Part shown: positions 8,008 through 17,530 of the stretch, piece after piece
How positions within the stretch are numbered: position 1 is the first letter of the stretch
Layout of the letters: each line of letters starts with the position of its first letter
The notes under the pieces: model-generated
The model's database searches: none
Seen by the model: the letters and a program-made list of their open reading frames with translations, nothing else
Told to the model about the DNA's origin: nothing
Translations under genes and position numbers: made by a program
Assembly: GCA_913042885.1 (NCBI GenBank)
Contig: CAJWLW010000027.1
Coordinates: forward strand, 1 to 29,619
Source: an uncultured Lentisphaeria bacterium
Lineage (GTDB): Bacteria > Verrucomicrobiota > Lentisphaeria > JABSQK01 > CAJWLW01
Length of the DNA stretch: 29,619 nucleotides
Reading direction: 5' to 3'

Positions 8008-10524
8008 TCACGCGTCGAACAACGAGGGTTGATCCCGGTCCTGCTTCGCCTTCTGTTTCGGGGACCTGGCGAGCTTCGGCTGGTTGGTTTCGTCGAACGC
8101 GTTTCCTTCGAGGTTGGCCAGGATTTCCCTGGCACGCTCGATGACCGGCCGCGGCAGCCCCGCCAGGCGGGCAACGTGGATGCCGTAGCTCTTGTCGGAG
8201 GCGCCGGGGACGATCTTGCGCATGAAGGTGATCGAGTCGCCCTGTTCCTTGACTGCCACGTTGTAGTTTTGCACACCGCGCATGGTGACGGACAGCTCGG
8301 TGAGCTCATGATAGTGCGTCGCGAACAGTGTGCGCGCCCGCTGGCTGGACGTGTTGTGGATGAACTCGGCGACCGCCCAGGCGATGCTGAGTCCGTCGAA
8401 GGTGCTGGTGCCACGGCCGATCTCGTCGAGAATGATCAGGCTGCGGTTCGTGGCGTTGTTCAGGATGTTGGCGGTCTCCAGCATCTCCACCATGAAAGTG
8501 CTCTGGCCGCGTGACAGGTCGTCCGCCGCACCAACGCGCGTGAAGATGCGATCGACCAGGCCGATCACTGCACTCGATGCCGGGATGAAACTGCCCATCT
8601 GCGCCATCAACGTGAGCAGCGCCACCTGCCGGATGTAGGTCGACTTGCCGGCCATGTTCGGGCCGGTGAGGATGATCATCTGGTTGGTGCCGTTGTCCAG
8701 ATGGATGTCATTCGGCACGAACGGCTCGGCTTTCATGAGATGATCGATGACCGGATGCCGGCCCTCGCGAATGTCGATCGTCATCTCGTCGTCGACGACA
8801 GGGCGCGTGTAGTGATTTTGCAGCGCCACCTGCGCCAAGCTGCCAAGGGCGTCGACCACGGCGACGGCGCGGGCTAGGTCCTGGATCGCGCCGGTCCGGG
8901 CGACAGCGGCGCCGCGCAACTCCTGGAAGAGTTCGTACTCGAGGGCCTTGGCTTTGTCCTCGGCCCCGAGCACTTTGTCCTCGATTTCCTTGAGCTCCGC
9001 GGTCATGAAGCGCTCGGCATTGGTGAGGGTCTGCTTGCGCGTATAGGTGTCCGGCACGAGATCGAGATTGGACTTGCTGATCTCGATGTAATAGCCGAAG
9101 ACCTTGTTGAACCGCACCTTCAACGTCTTGATGCCGGTCGCTTCCTGTTCGCGCGCCTGCAGGTCGGCGAGCCACTGCTTGCCTTCCGTGGCGCCGTTGC
9201 GGAAATCGTCGAGGTGCTCATTGTACCCTTCACAAATAACCCCTCCTTCCTTGATCGTCAGCGGCGGATCTTCGACGATGGCGTTGTCGATGAGATCCAC
9301 CAGGTCGGGGAGGCCGTGGAGGCGCTCGGCGAGGCTGTTGAGCAGCGCCGAATTGTCGTTCGTGTCGAGGATGGCGCGCAGGTCGGGAATGGCTGCAAGC
9401 CCATGCTGGAGCACCCGCAAGTCACGGCCGTTGGCGGCGCCGACGTTCAGGCGCGTGATCGTGCGCTCGAGATCCTTGACGGCGCTCAAGGCCTCGCGCA
9501 GCTCGACCAGCAGCAACTGGTCGTTGACGAATACTTCTATGCCATCCTGGCGCTCGCGGATTTTCGGGATCTCGAGCAACGGCCGCAGAATCCACTCGCG
9601 CAACAGACGGCTGCCCATCGGGGTGATGGATTTGTTGAGGAGAGCCAGCAGCGTGGCGTTGCGGGTCTCGGTGAACAACGGCTCGACCAGTTCAAGGTTG
9701 CGCTGCGAAATGCGATCGACGACCATGTAGCTCGACGACGAATACGGCGACAGCACGGTGATATGTTCGGCGTTGCCTCGCAGGTTGTTCTGGGCGTAGT
9801 AAAGCACGGCGCCGGCGGCACGGATGCCGGCCGGGAACTCGCGGCAGCCGAAGCCGTCGAGCGAGGCGACTTCGAAATGGCGCTGCAGCAGGTCGGTGGT
9901 GATCTCTGCATCAAAGGTCCAATCGTCGATCGGTGTCCAGGCGGGCTGGCGGCCGAGGTCGGGAAAACCTTCCTCCGTCCAGTCACCGTGCAGGCGTTCG
10001 GGCAGCAGACACTCGGCAGGCTGCAGGCGGTTGAGCTCCATTTCCATCTGCGCGCGATCGTCGAGCTGGGTGATTCGGAAATCGCCGGTACTGATGTCGA
10101 GTATGGCGATGCCGAAGCAGTCGTTCTTGCCGTGGCAGATGGCGACTGTGAAATTGCTGCGACCCGATTCCAGCGCGGCACCCTCGACAATTGTGCCGGG
10201 GGTGATGATCTGGGTGACCTGGCGCTTGACGATGCCCTTGGCCAGCTTCGGGTCTTCCATCTGCTCGGCGATGGCGACTTTGGTGCCGTTTTCGACCAGG
10301 CGGCCGAGATAGCCCTCCAGGGCGTGGTGCGGGACGCCGGCCATCGGGACGCCGGCGCGCTTGGTGAGGGTGATGTCCATGAGCTTGCTGCCACGCACGG
10401 CGTCTTCGAAGAAGAGCTCGTAGAAATCACCCATCCGGAAAAGCAGCAGCACATCGCTGTCCAGTTCCGCCTTGGCGTCGCGGTACTGCACCATCATCGG
10501 TGTGAGTTTCGAGTCTGTGGCCAT
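8008..10524 (-). CDS. mutS: DNA mismatch repair protein MutS
   Basis: MutS recognises mismatches and small loops and starts methyl-independent or methyl-directed repair with MutL. The protein begins MATDSKLTPMMVQYRDAKAE and has the mismatch-binding Phe-Tyr-Glu at residues 34 to 36 (GDFYELF). The connector, lever and clamp regions follow without gaps. The ATPase domain carries Walker A GPNMAGKS at 621 to 628, Walker B IILDEIGRG with Asp 700 and Glu 701, and the ATHYHELTEL segment. Length is 838 residues, normal for MutS1. I use the ATG at 10524; a GTG nine codons upstream is also in frame. It lies 55 bp downstream of mreB on the same strand, so both may share a transcript. Confidence 0.98.
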   Translation of the reverse strand: MATDSKLTPMMVQYRDAKAELDSDVLLLFRMGDFYELFFEDAVRGSKLMDITLTKRAGVPMAGVPHHALEGYLGRLVENGTKVAIAEQMEDPKLAKGIVKRQVTQIITPGTIVEGAALESGRSNFTVAICHGKNDCFGIAILDISTGDFRITQLDDRAQMEMELNRLQPAECLLPERLHGDWTEEGFPDLGRQPAWTPIDDWTFDAEITTDLLQRHFEVASLDGFGCREFPAGIRAAGAVLYYAQNNLRGNAEHITVLSPYSSSSYMVVDRISQRNLELVEPLFTETRNATLLALLNKSITPMGSRLLREWILRPLLEIPKIRERQDGIEVFVNDQLLLVELREALSAVKDLERTITRLNVGAANGRDLRVLQHGLAAIPDLRAILDTNDNSALLNSLAERLHGLPDLVDLIDNAIVEDPPLTIKEGGVICEGYNEHLDDFRNGATEGKQWLADLQAREQEATGIKTLKVRFNKVFGYYIEISKSNLDLVPDTYTRKQTLTNAERFMTAELKEIEDKVLGAEDKAKALEYELFQELRGAAVARTGAIQDLARAVAVVDALGSLAQVALQNHYTRPVVDDEMTIDIREGRHPVIDHLMKAEPFVPNDIHLDNGTNQMIILTGPNMAGKSTYIRQVALLTLMAQMGSFIPASSAVIGLVDRIFTRVGAADDLSRGQSTFMVEMLETANILNNATNRSLIILDEIGRGTSTFDGLSIAWAVAEFIHNTSSQRARTLFATHYHELTELSVTMRGVQNYNVAVKEQGDSITFMRKIVPGASDKSYGIHVARLAGLPRPVIERAREILANLEGNAFDETNQPKLARSPKQKAKQDRDQPSLFDA

Positions 10525-10579
10525 GGGGGCAACGGATCCGGCGCTGAACACCGAACACTGGCGCTGGGCAATTCTTATT

Positions 10580-11748
<1,169 letters not shown>

Positions 11749-11784
11749 GGAAATAGACAAGCCTCACACGCAATAGGAGAGAAC

Positions 11785-12255
11785 ATGCCGGAATCCGGTG
11801 AATTGACAGGAATCGCGGTTCGTTCGAAGTCGCGGGCGCCGATGCAGGAGTGCCTGGTCGCAGAAGCTACCACCGACAGCGGTATCGCCGGCGATTTCCG
11901 TGGCAAAGGCAAACGCCCGGTCTCCTTGCTGAGCGAGGAGCTCTGGGCGGAAGTCGAAGCGGAGCTCGGTGTGCCACTGCGTTGGACGCTGCGGCGCAGT
12001 AATCTGCTGATCCGCGGTCTCGATTTCAGCGCCTTGGATGGCTGCACGCTGCAGCTCGGCTCGGCACAACTCATCGTGCACGGCACGACAGCGCCATGCG
12101 GGCGCATGGACGAACAGGTGCCGGGCCTGACCAAGGCGCTTGGCAGCAGCCGGGGAGGGCTGTGGGCCACGGTCACCCGGCCGAGCACGATTCAAGTCGG
12201 TGACCGCGTCGAAATAATCGATGTCGCACCGGCACCCACCAGTTTCAAGACGTAG
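11785..12255 (+). CDS. MOSC domain-containing protein
   Basis: This 156-residue cytoplasmic protein is a stand-alone MOSC domain, the fold found at the C-terminus of molybdenum cofactor sulfurases and in YiiM/YuaD-type proteins that handle molybdopterin. It shows TGIAVRSKSRAPM at the start of the barrel, the RRSNLLIRGLD motif at 70 to 80 and TTAPCGRMDE at 101 to 110, with Cys 105 at the family-conserved cysteine that carries sulfur in related proteins. A good ribosome binding site (AGGAG at 11775-11779) stands five bases before the ATG. No molybdenum cofactor genes are nearby, so its partner enzyme is not known. It is divergent from mreB. Confidence 0.92.
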   Translation: MPESGELTGIAVRSKSRAPMQECLVAEATTDSGIAGDFRGKGKRPVSLLSEELWAEVEAELGVPLRWTLRRSNLLIRGLDFSALDGCTLQLGSAQLIVHGTTAPCGRMDEQVPGLTKALGSSRGGLWATVTRPSTIQVGDRVEIIDVAPAPTSFKT

Positions 12256-12321
12256 AACGACGTTGTACAACTCTGCCTGCCGTAATACCGTATGGCTCCC
12301 TTCCAACCCGGGTTCGAACAC

Positions 12322-13608
12322 ATGCATCGCCTGAAAAACCTGTTCCTGACATTGTTCGTGGTGGCCGTGTGCAGCGCTGATGAAGCAGTGACCGAGACAC
12401 CTGCGCTGTCACGCAAGCTGCAGCAGATCGTCGATAAAATCGAAGCGAGCGATGCCAAATACAGCCCCCTGCTGGCTGAGTATCTCGGCGGCAACAAAAG
12501 TCTCGAGCGCAAGCTGTTACGGATGAAAGAAGGGCGCGCCGAGCTGGTCGCCAAGCTCGAAAAACAGGTGGCTAAAGAGCGAGAACCTCTCAGTAAGAAA
12601 GTCGCCGAGCTCGAAAAGAAACTCGATCGACTCTCCGATCGTTATGACCGGGCCGAAGAAGGCACGGCCGAATACGATAAGATCAAAGCAGAGATCGGGG
12701 TGTTCGAGAAAAAATTTCATGCCGCCAAAGACAAGATTGCGCGGCTTGGAGAACTGCTCAAAGACCGGCGTGATTTTGGTGATGACAAGGTTGATGCCAA
12801 GGATAGTAGCAAAGGCAAGGCACAGGACGACGCCATGGTGGCGGCTTTGCCGACCGTGCCGAAAGGCAGATGGAAGGGCGCACACCTGGTCTATCGCGGC
12901 AACGGCTGGCACGGCACCATGGATGACAAGGGCAATCTCACCGTTCGCATCGAGGACCCCAAAAACCCGCGCAAGACTCTCAGTCCGGCAATGTTGTTCG
13001 GGAATCCTGGTGCTATCTACTTCATTCCTGGCGAACCCAAACACCGCAGCCGCCCGATCGTTGGCTTTTCCCAGTCACCGTCGGCACCCGTCAATCAACC
13101 GGAAACCTATACGCTGCAGGGCATGATGGCGCACTATGTCCAGTTCAAGGTGGACTACCGGTTCCAACCCGACGGCATCTGGGTCAAAGGCGGCTACCAG
13201 GACCCGGCGACGATCGATTACCCCAGCACCTTCCGCATCATGACGAACTTCCATAAACTGCCGAATGTACCGAAGGATATCACCCAGGCGCAGATCGAGG
13301 AAATGACCGAGGGCTACCTGATTACCACGAAAGAGATCGTCGGCGACAAGACGAAGAAGTTGAAATATCCGTATGCTAAAATCGTCGAGGGCTTCGCTGG
13401 TCGCATCGACTCGGTGAAAGTGATCGGCCCGTGGCAGAAGGCCCGTGTCGAGATCAAGACGAAGCGTCTGGATGCCGGCCTGCACCCGTATATCTATACG
13501 CGGTTTGCGCCGTGGCAGGGGTTCACGTTTTACCATCAAGCAACCGACAACGAAATCCGCAAGTATCGCGGTTCGTACGGTATCTTTATCCGCCCGGGCG
13601 GCCGCTGA
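12322..13608 (+). CDS. Exported coiled-coil protein of unknown function
   Basis: I do not recognise this 428-residue protein. The ATG at 12322 gives a good signal peptide (MHRLKNLFLTLFVVAVCSAD), with likely cleavage after SA; the Cys there does not sit in a proper lipobox. An ATG ten codons earlier would spoil the signal peptide. Residues 30 to 150 are highly charged, Lys/Glu/Leu-rich and predicted by eye to form a long coiled coil. Residues 150 to 180 are a Lys/Asp linker, and 180 to 428 form a beta-rich globular domain beginning GRWKGAHLVYRGNGWHGTMD with many aromatics and ending near FIRPGGR. An adaptor or enzyme on a coiled-coil stalk outside the cytoplasm is possible. It follows the MOSC gene by 66 bp and ends in a hairpin terminator. 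Confidence 0.8.
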   Translation: MHRLKNLFLTLFVVAVCSADEAVTETPALSRKLQQIVDKIEASDAKYSPLLAEYLGGNKSLERKLLRMKEGRAELVAKLEKQVAKEREPLSKKVAELEKKLDRLSDRYDRAEEGTAEYDKIKAEIGVFEKKFHAAKDKIARLGELLKDRRDFGDDKVDAKDSSKGKAQDDAMVAALPTVPKGRWKGAHLVYRGNGWHGTMDDKGNLTVRIEDPKNPRKTLSPAMLFGNPGAIYFIPGEPKHRSRPIVGFSQSPSAPVNQPETYTLQGMMAHYVQFKVDYRFQPDGIWVKGGYQDPATIDYPSTFRIMTNFHKLPNVPKDITQAQIEEMTEGYLITTKEIVGDKTKKLKYPYAKIVEGFAGRIDSVKVIGPWQKARVEIKTKRLDAGLHPYIYTRFAPWQGFTFYHQATDNEIRKYRGSYGIFIRPGGR

Positions 13609-13610
13609 AA

Positions 13611-13636
13611 GCGGCTTCTTTTGAAGCCGTAATTTT
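13611..13636 (+). terminator. Rho-independent-type hairpin between convergent genes
   Basis: CGGCTTC (13612-13618) and GAAGCCG (13623-13629) form a perfect 7-bp stem with a TTTT loop, starting four bases after the stop of the coiled-coil protein gene. The stem is followed by TAATTTTA and an AT-rich stretch to about 13680. The symmetrical stem could also act on the converging dehydrogenase transcript. Confidence 0.75.
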
Positions 13637-13705
13637 ACATAAGTATTTTATATAAAGAATATTATGACTTTAATAACTCCCCTCTACCCTTGATTGCCGG
13701 GCCAG

Positions 13706-14770
13706 TCAGGACCGCAAGCGCGCGATGATATCATCGGTGACGTCGGACGTCTTCGATGTCCCGCCAAGATCCGGGGTGCGGACTTCACCGGCGCCCAGGT
13801 TGTCGATGACACAGGCTTCGAGCCGCTGCGCTGCGGCGCTTTCACCGAGGAAGTCGATCATCATGCCGACGCTCATAATCGCCGCGATCGGATTGGCAAT
13901 GCCCTGGCCGGCAATGTCGGGGGCCGAGCCGTGAACGGGCTCGAACAGCGACGGTGCGGTGCGCTCGGGGTTGATGTTGCAGCTCGGCGTGACGCCCAGG
14001 CTGCCGACAATGGCACCGCCCAGATCGCTGAGGATGTCGCCGAACAGGTTGGAGCCGACAACGACATCGTAATTCTGTGGACACCGCACGAAGTTCATGG
14101 CCAGCGCGTCGATGTGGAATTTGTCGACGGTGATGTCCGGATAGTCAGGCGCGATCTCGGCCAGCACTTTGTCCCAGAGCACCATACTGAATTTGAAGGC
14201 GTTCGACTTGGTGGCCATGGTCAGGTGCTTGCGACGTTTACCGGCGAGCTCGAAGCCGTAACGCAGGATGCGTTCGATGCCGACGCGGGTGTGGACGCTG
14301 GTCTGCAGCGCGGTTTCGCCGGGCTGGTCCACTTTGAAGGTCCCGCCGTTGTTCACGTACTCGCCCTCGGAATTTTCGCGCACCACCATGATGTCGATGT
14401 CGCCGGCCTCGACATCGGCAAGCGGCGACTTGACACCCGGCAGCAGGCGGGACGGGCGCAGGCAGACGTACTGGTCGAAGCGCTGCCGCATTTCGATCAG
14501 CGGTACCAGGGTGACATGATCGGGGATATTGGCTGGATCCCCGACAGCGCCGAGGAATACCGCGTCGAACTTGCGCAGCACGTCGAGGTAGTCGTCCGGC
14601 ACGACCTTGCCGGCGCTGGCAAAGTAGCGTGTGCCCCAGTCGAACTCGGTGATCTCATAGCGAGCGTCGCCGCAGACTTCGGACAAAGCCGCAAGCACCT
14701 TCAGCACTTCATCGGTCACTTCGATGCCGATGCCATCACCGGCGTAAATCGCGATGTTATGTGTTTTCAA
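13706..14770 (-). CDS. Decarboxylating dehydrogenase, tartrate/D-malate dehydrogenase type
   Basis: This 354-residue NAD-dependent enzyme belongs to the isocitrate/isopropylmalate dehydrogenase family and oxidises then decarboxylates a 2-hydroxy acid. FLGAVGDPANIPDHV (72 to 86) and VRENSEGEY (130 to 138) resemble the TtuC/DmlA branch more than LeuB. Lys 188 (TKSNAFKF) and the metal-binding Asp 221, Asp 245 and Asp 249 are in place, and GSAPDIAGQGIANP closes the cofactor site. I choose the TTG at 14770 because GGAGAA stands eight bases upstream and the protein then begins MKTHNIAIYAGDGIG; an in-frame ATG at 14797 has no ribosome binding site. No leuC or leuD is adjacent, which fits a catabolic role. 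3-Isopropylmalate dehydrogenase remains an alternative. Confidence 0.88.
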   Translation of the reverse strand: MKTHNIAIYAGDGIGIEVTDEVLKVLAALSEVCGDARYEITEFDWGTRYFASAGKVVPDDYLDVLRKFDAVFLGAVGDPANIPDHVTLVPLIEMRQRFDQYVCLRPSRLLPGVKSPLADVEAGDIDIMVVRENSEGEYVNNGGTFKVDQPGETALQTSVHTRVGIERILRYGFELAGKRRKHLTMATKSNAFKFSMVLWDKVLAEIAPDYPDITVDKFHIDALAMNFVRCPQNYDVVVGSNLFGDILSDLGGAIVGSLGVTPSCNINPERTAPSLFEPVHGSAPDIAGQGIANPIAAIMSVGMMIDFLGESAAAQRLEACVIDNLGAGEVRTPDLGGTSKTSDVTDDIIARLRS

Positions 14771-15273
14771 TTGCCGTTCTCCGGTGTGAATTCGCATTGC
14801 GCCGGGCGCGGAGGGAGGGAGGGAAAAACGGACGATCAAGATACCGCTCCAATGCTTTGTAGCAAATCAACCGCTCGGCACAGTGTTTGCGAGCGGCACG
14901 ACAGGCAGACAACGCATCAAGGCATTGAAGTGAGTTCTGTCACTTTACCGCAACCAAACCAGATCAACTGCATCCTATACAATAAGCGAGCGACGAATCG
15001 ACAACCCAGGCGGCCGCCCCTCCCCGTGCAATGAGTAGGCCGACCGGCTTGGAGGTGGTCCGGATTCTGCGTCCGTACTGTGAATGACTTTCAGCGAGGG
15101 TGAATGACGGCAAGCTGACGGACCAGCAGCCGGGGCACCCCGCCGATCCGGGATGACACATGGGCGCAGAGCACCAGTGACCGGATCGGGTTGACCTAAC
15201 ACAACCGCTTTATGCATACGGTTACGGGCGTGTTGTCCTCAAAGGCGTGGTCCGCAGAAAAGGAGTCGAGACA
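14771..15273. other. Gene-free region with nested inverted repeats before the PrkA cluster
   Basis: This 503-bp stretch has no convincing reading frame. It holds a GGGA run at 14810-14823; a 7-bp inverted repeat CCGCTCG/CGAGCGG (14871-14877, 14890-14896); TGGTCCG/CGGACCA (15056-15062, 15119-15125); CCGATCCGG/CCGGATCGG (15143-15151, 15181-15189); and two direct GTGAATGAC copies at 15080 and 15100. A TTGACC at 15191 could be a -35 box, with only a weak TGCATACG about 17 bases on as -10. An AGGAG ribosome binding site (15261-15265) serves the PrkA gene. The stems could be operators or a structured leader RNA; I recognise no known riboswitch. Confidence 0.5.
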
Positions 15274-17493
15274 ATGAATGACCTATTCTCACAACTCTTC
15301 AACAACCTTGAGCCGAGTAAAGACGAAGAAGAAATCCTTACTTTTACGGATTACCTCGACCTGCTTACCCGAGAACCGTGGGTAGCTCGTGATTCAATGC
15401 AATTGCTGCATGACATGCTGCTGTCCGCCGGCGTCGAGTACAACATCTCGCCGGGCAAACCGCTGAAGCATCGCTACAAGTTTTTTGAAGAACAGGAGCT
15501 GATCGGCCCATACGTCGTTTTCGGGCAGCAGCGGGCGAAAGAAAACCTCGTCGAGAAAATCGACAACGCCAGCCGCGGCGCCGAGGCCGGCAAGCGTCTG
15601 TGGATTCTGCTCGGCCCGCCGGGCGCCGCCAAGTCCCGATCGATGGACGCGATCAAGCACGCGCTGCACCAGTACTCGCGCTCGGATACAGGCAAGAGCT
15701 ACACCTTGTTGCTGCCGACTGTCGACGAGCGGTTGAAGGAGCGTGCCCTGTACAGCGAGAACGGTGTTCACTACATCCCCAGTCCGCTGTTCGAGCGGCC
15801 GCTGCAGGTGATCCCAGAAAATCAGCGGGGAGTGTTCAACCGTGAACTGACCGACCGCATCGATCGTGAAGCGACCGAGGATTTCCTGGCTGCCCATACG
15901 CACTATGACAACAACCTTTCAATCAATGTAACCGGCCGCGTCTCACCGTATTGCGAATACGTGCTGCGCGATTTCATGCAGGCACAGAACCTGTCGATGT
16001 CGACGCTGATGCCGTACCTGCGCGTCAAGCGGATGCTCTACGATTCGAACACCAAGACCGGCATCGGTTCGTACACACCGCGCGACGAGAAGAGCCAGGA
16101 AGCCGGATCGCTGGTCGGCAACATCGATTACAGCTTGCTGCCGTTATTCGGCAGCGAGTCGCATCCGCTGGTGCACGACTACAAGGGCGAGTTGTGTGCG
16201 GGCGCCAACGGCTTTGTCGAGATCCACGAGATCCTGAAGCTCTCGGACAAATTCCTTTACGAACTGCTGTTCGCGACCCAGGACCGTTTTTTCAAACCGG
16301 AAGGACAGCCGCCGATTCCGTTCAACGGTGTCATCATCGGCCACACGAACTTCCACGAGTACAACATGTTCATGGCCAACAACACCTTCGAGGCGTTGCG
16401 GTCACGGACGACGTTCATCGAGATGCCGCTCTGCGTCCACTTCAAGGAGGAGGAAAAGATTTACTCCTTCACCTACGCCAATGACCAACGCGAATGGGAC
16501 AAGTCGCGCAAGCATCTGGCGCACGTCGCGCCACACAGTCTGGAACTGCTCAGCCTGGTTGCCGTGATGTCGCGCTTGTACGAATCAAAGCGCAATCCAA
16601 ACCTGTCGCTGCTGCAGAAGGGACTGATCTACGCCGGCCGCTCGGACAGCGGCGTCGACAATAACATGGCGAAGATGGTCCTCGACGAGTTCGAATTCGT
16701 CAAGCCTTCCGAAGGCACCTTCGGGCTCGACCCGCGCTTCATCCAGAACGTCTTCGAGAATGCCGAGCATTTCCAGATCAACGAGTTCGAGGCCAACATC
16801 CGGCAACTGAACGAAGAGGGAACCGATCACGCGATGCTCGCGTCGATCTCTCTACAGAACCCGTGCGTCACCCCGTTGGACCTGCATGTGAACCTGGAGA
16901 ATTATCTGAAGGAGATGTTCGCCTCGCAGAAGACCAAACTCAATCACTATGTCGAGAAAGTGCTGCCGCAGGCGAAGAACTGGGTATTTGGCCAGATCGC
17001 CTCGGACGTGTACAGCGCCATTCTGCGCGACGACAGCGTCATCGAGACGACGTGGAAGAAGTACACCGACCATGTCCGTGCCTACGCTCACAACACGACG
17101 GTCAAGCATGAGGTGACGCAGGCGGACATCAAGCCGGACGAGAAGTTCATGCAGACGATCGAGCAGTACCTGGGCATCCCGGAGAAGGATGTTTTCCGCA
17201 AGGAACTGAGCGACGCCATCTCAAGTGTCAGCTATCAGGTGTTGCTGGAGGACGAACCCTCGTATCAGAACGCCATCAAGAAATACGTCTTTGAGAACGA
17301 GTTCAAATCGGGCGAGAACATGAAGCTGCTCGGTTGGATTAAGAGTGGCACGAGCGCATCGAACGTGCACTCGAAGGAACAGGAACAACTCAACGAGACC
17401 ATTCGCTATCTGATGGAGACGAAAGGCTACTGCGGCAAGTGCGCCTTCCAGGCACTGGCGATCACCGCCAATGCCTCGAGTATCGTTATCTGA
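15274..17493 (+). CDS. PrkA family AAA+ ATPase / serine protein kinase (first paralog)
   Basis: This 739-residue cytoplasmic protein is a PrkA/YeaG homologue. In E. coli YeaG works with YeaH in stress adaptation, and B. subtilis PrkA affects sporulation; kinase activity and other ATP-driven activities have been proposed for the family. Visible motifs are FGQQRAKENLVEKI ahead of the ATPase core, Walker A GPPGAAKS (114 to 121), a Walker B-like GFVEIHEILK (313 to 322), the sensor region IIGHTNFHEYNMF (355 to 367) and EALRSRTTFIEMP with candidate arginine-finger residues. The C-terminal 300 residues match the kinase-like PrkA domain region. It is about 100 residues longer than the well-known 630 to 645-residue members. 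AGGAG precedes the ATG by eight bases; a GTG at 15247 would lie upstream of it. Confidence 0.95.
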   Translation: MNDLFSQLFNNLEPSKDEEEILTFTDYLDLLTREPWVARDSMQLLHDMLLSAGVEYNISPGKPLKHRYKFFEEQELIGPYVVFGQQRAKENLVEKIDNASRGAEAGKRLWILLGPPGAAKSRSMDAIKHALHQYSRSDTGKSYTLLLPTVDERLKERALYSENGVHYIPSPLFERPLQVIPENQRGVFNRELTDRIDREATEDFLAAHTHYDNNLSINVTGRVSPYCEYVLRDFMQAQNLSMSTLMPYLRVKRMLYDSNTKTGIGSYTPRDEKSQEAGSLVGNIDYSLLPLFGSESHPLVHDYKGELCAGANGFVEIHEILKLSDKFLYELLFATQDRFFKPEGQPPIPFNGVIIGHTNFHEYNMFMANNTFEALRSRTTFIEMPLCVHFKEEEKIYSFTYANDQREWDKSRKHLAHVAPHSLELLSLVAVMSRLYESKRNPNLSLLQKGLIYAGRSDSGVDNNMAKMVLDEFEFVKPSEGTFGLDPRFIQNVFENAEHFQINEFEANIRQLNEEGTDHAMLASISLQNPCVTPLDLHVNLENYLKEMFASQKTKLNHYVEKVLPQAKNWVFGQIASDVYSAILRDDSVIETTWKKYTDHVRAYAHNTTVKHEVTQADIKPDEKFMQTIEQYLGIPEKDVFRKELSDAISSVSYQVLLEDEPSYQNAIKKYVFENEFKSGENMKLLGWIKSGTSASNVHSKEQEQLNETIRYLMETKGYCGKCAFQALAITANASSIVI

Positions 17494-17530
17494 CGATTGG
17501 CCTGGTGGTGACAGACAACGGACGACCATC

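Noticed and set aside
14810..14823. GGAGGGAGGGAGGG as a G-quadruplex regulator of the dehydrogenase
   Set aside because: It has only three full GGG runs plus one GG, on the strand opposite to the transcript; too weak to claim.
13694..15034. A 446-codon plus-strand frame over the dehydrogenase gene
   Set aside because: It is the antisense of a well-supported dehydrogenase with all catalytic residues; its Asp/His/Val/Gly-rich product looks like a shadow translation.
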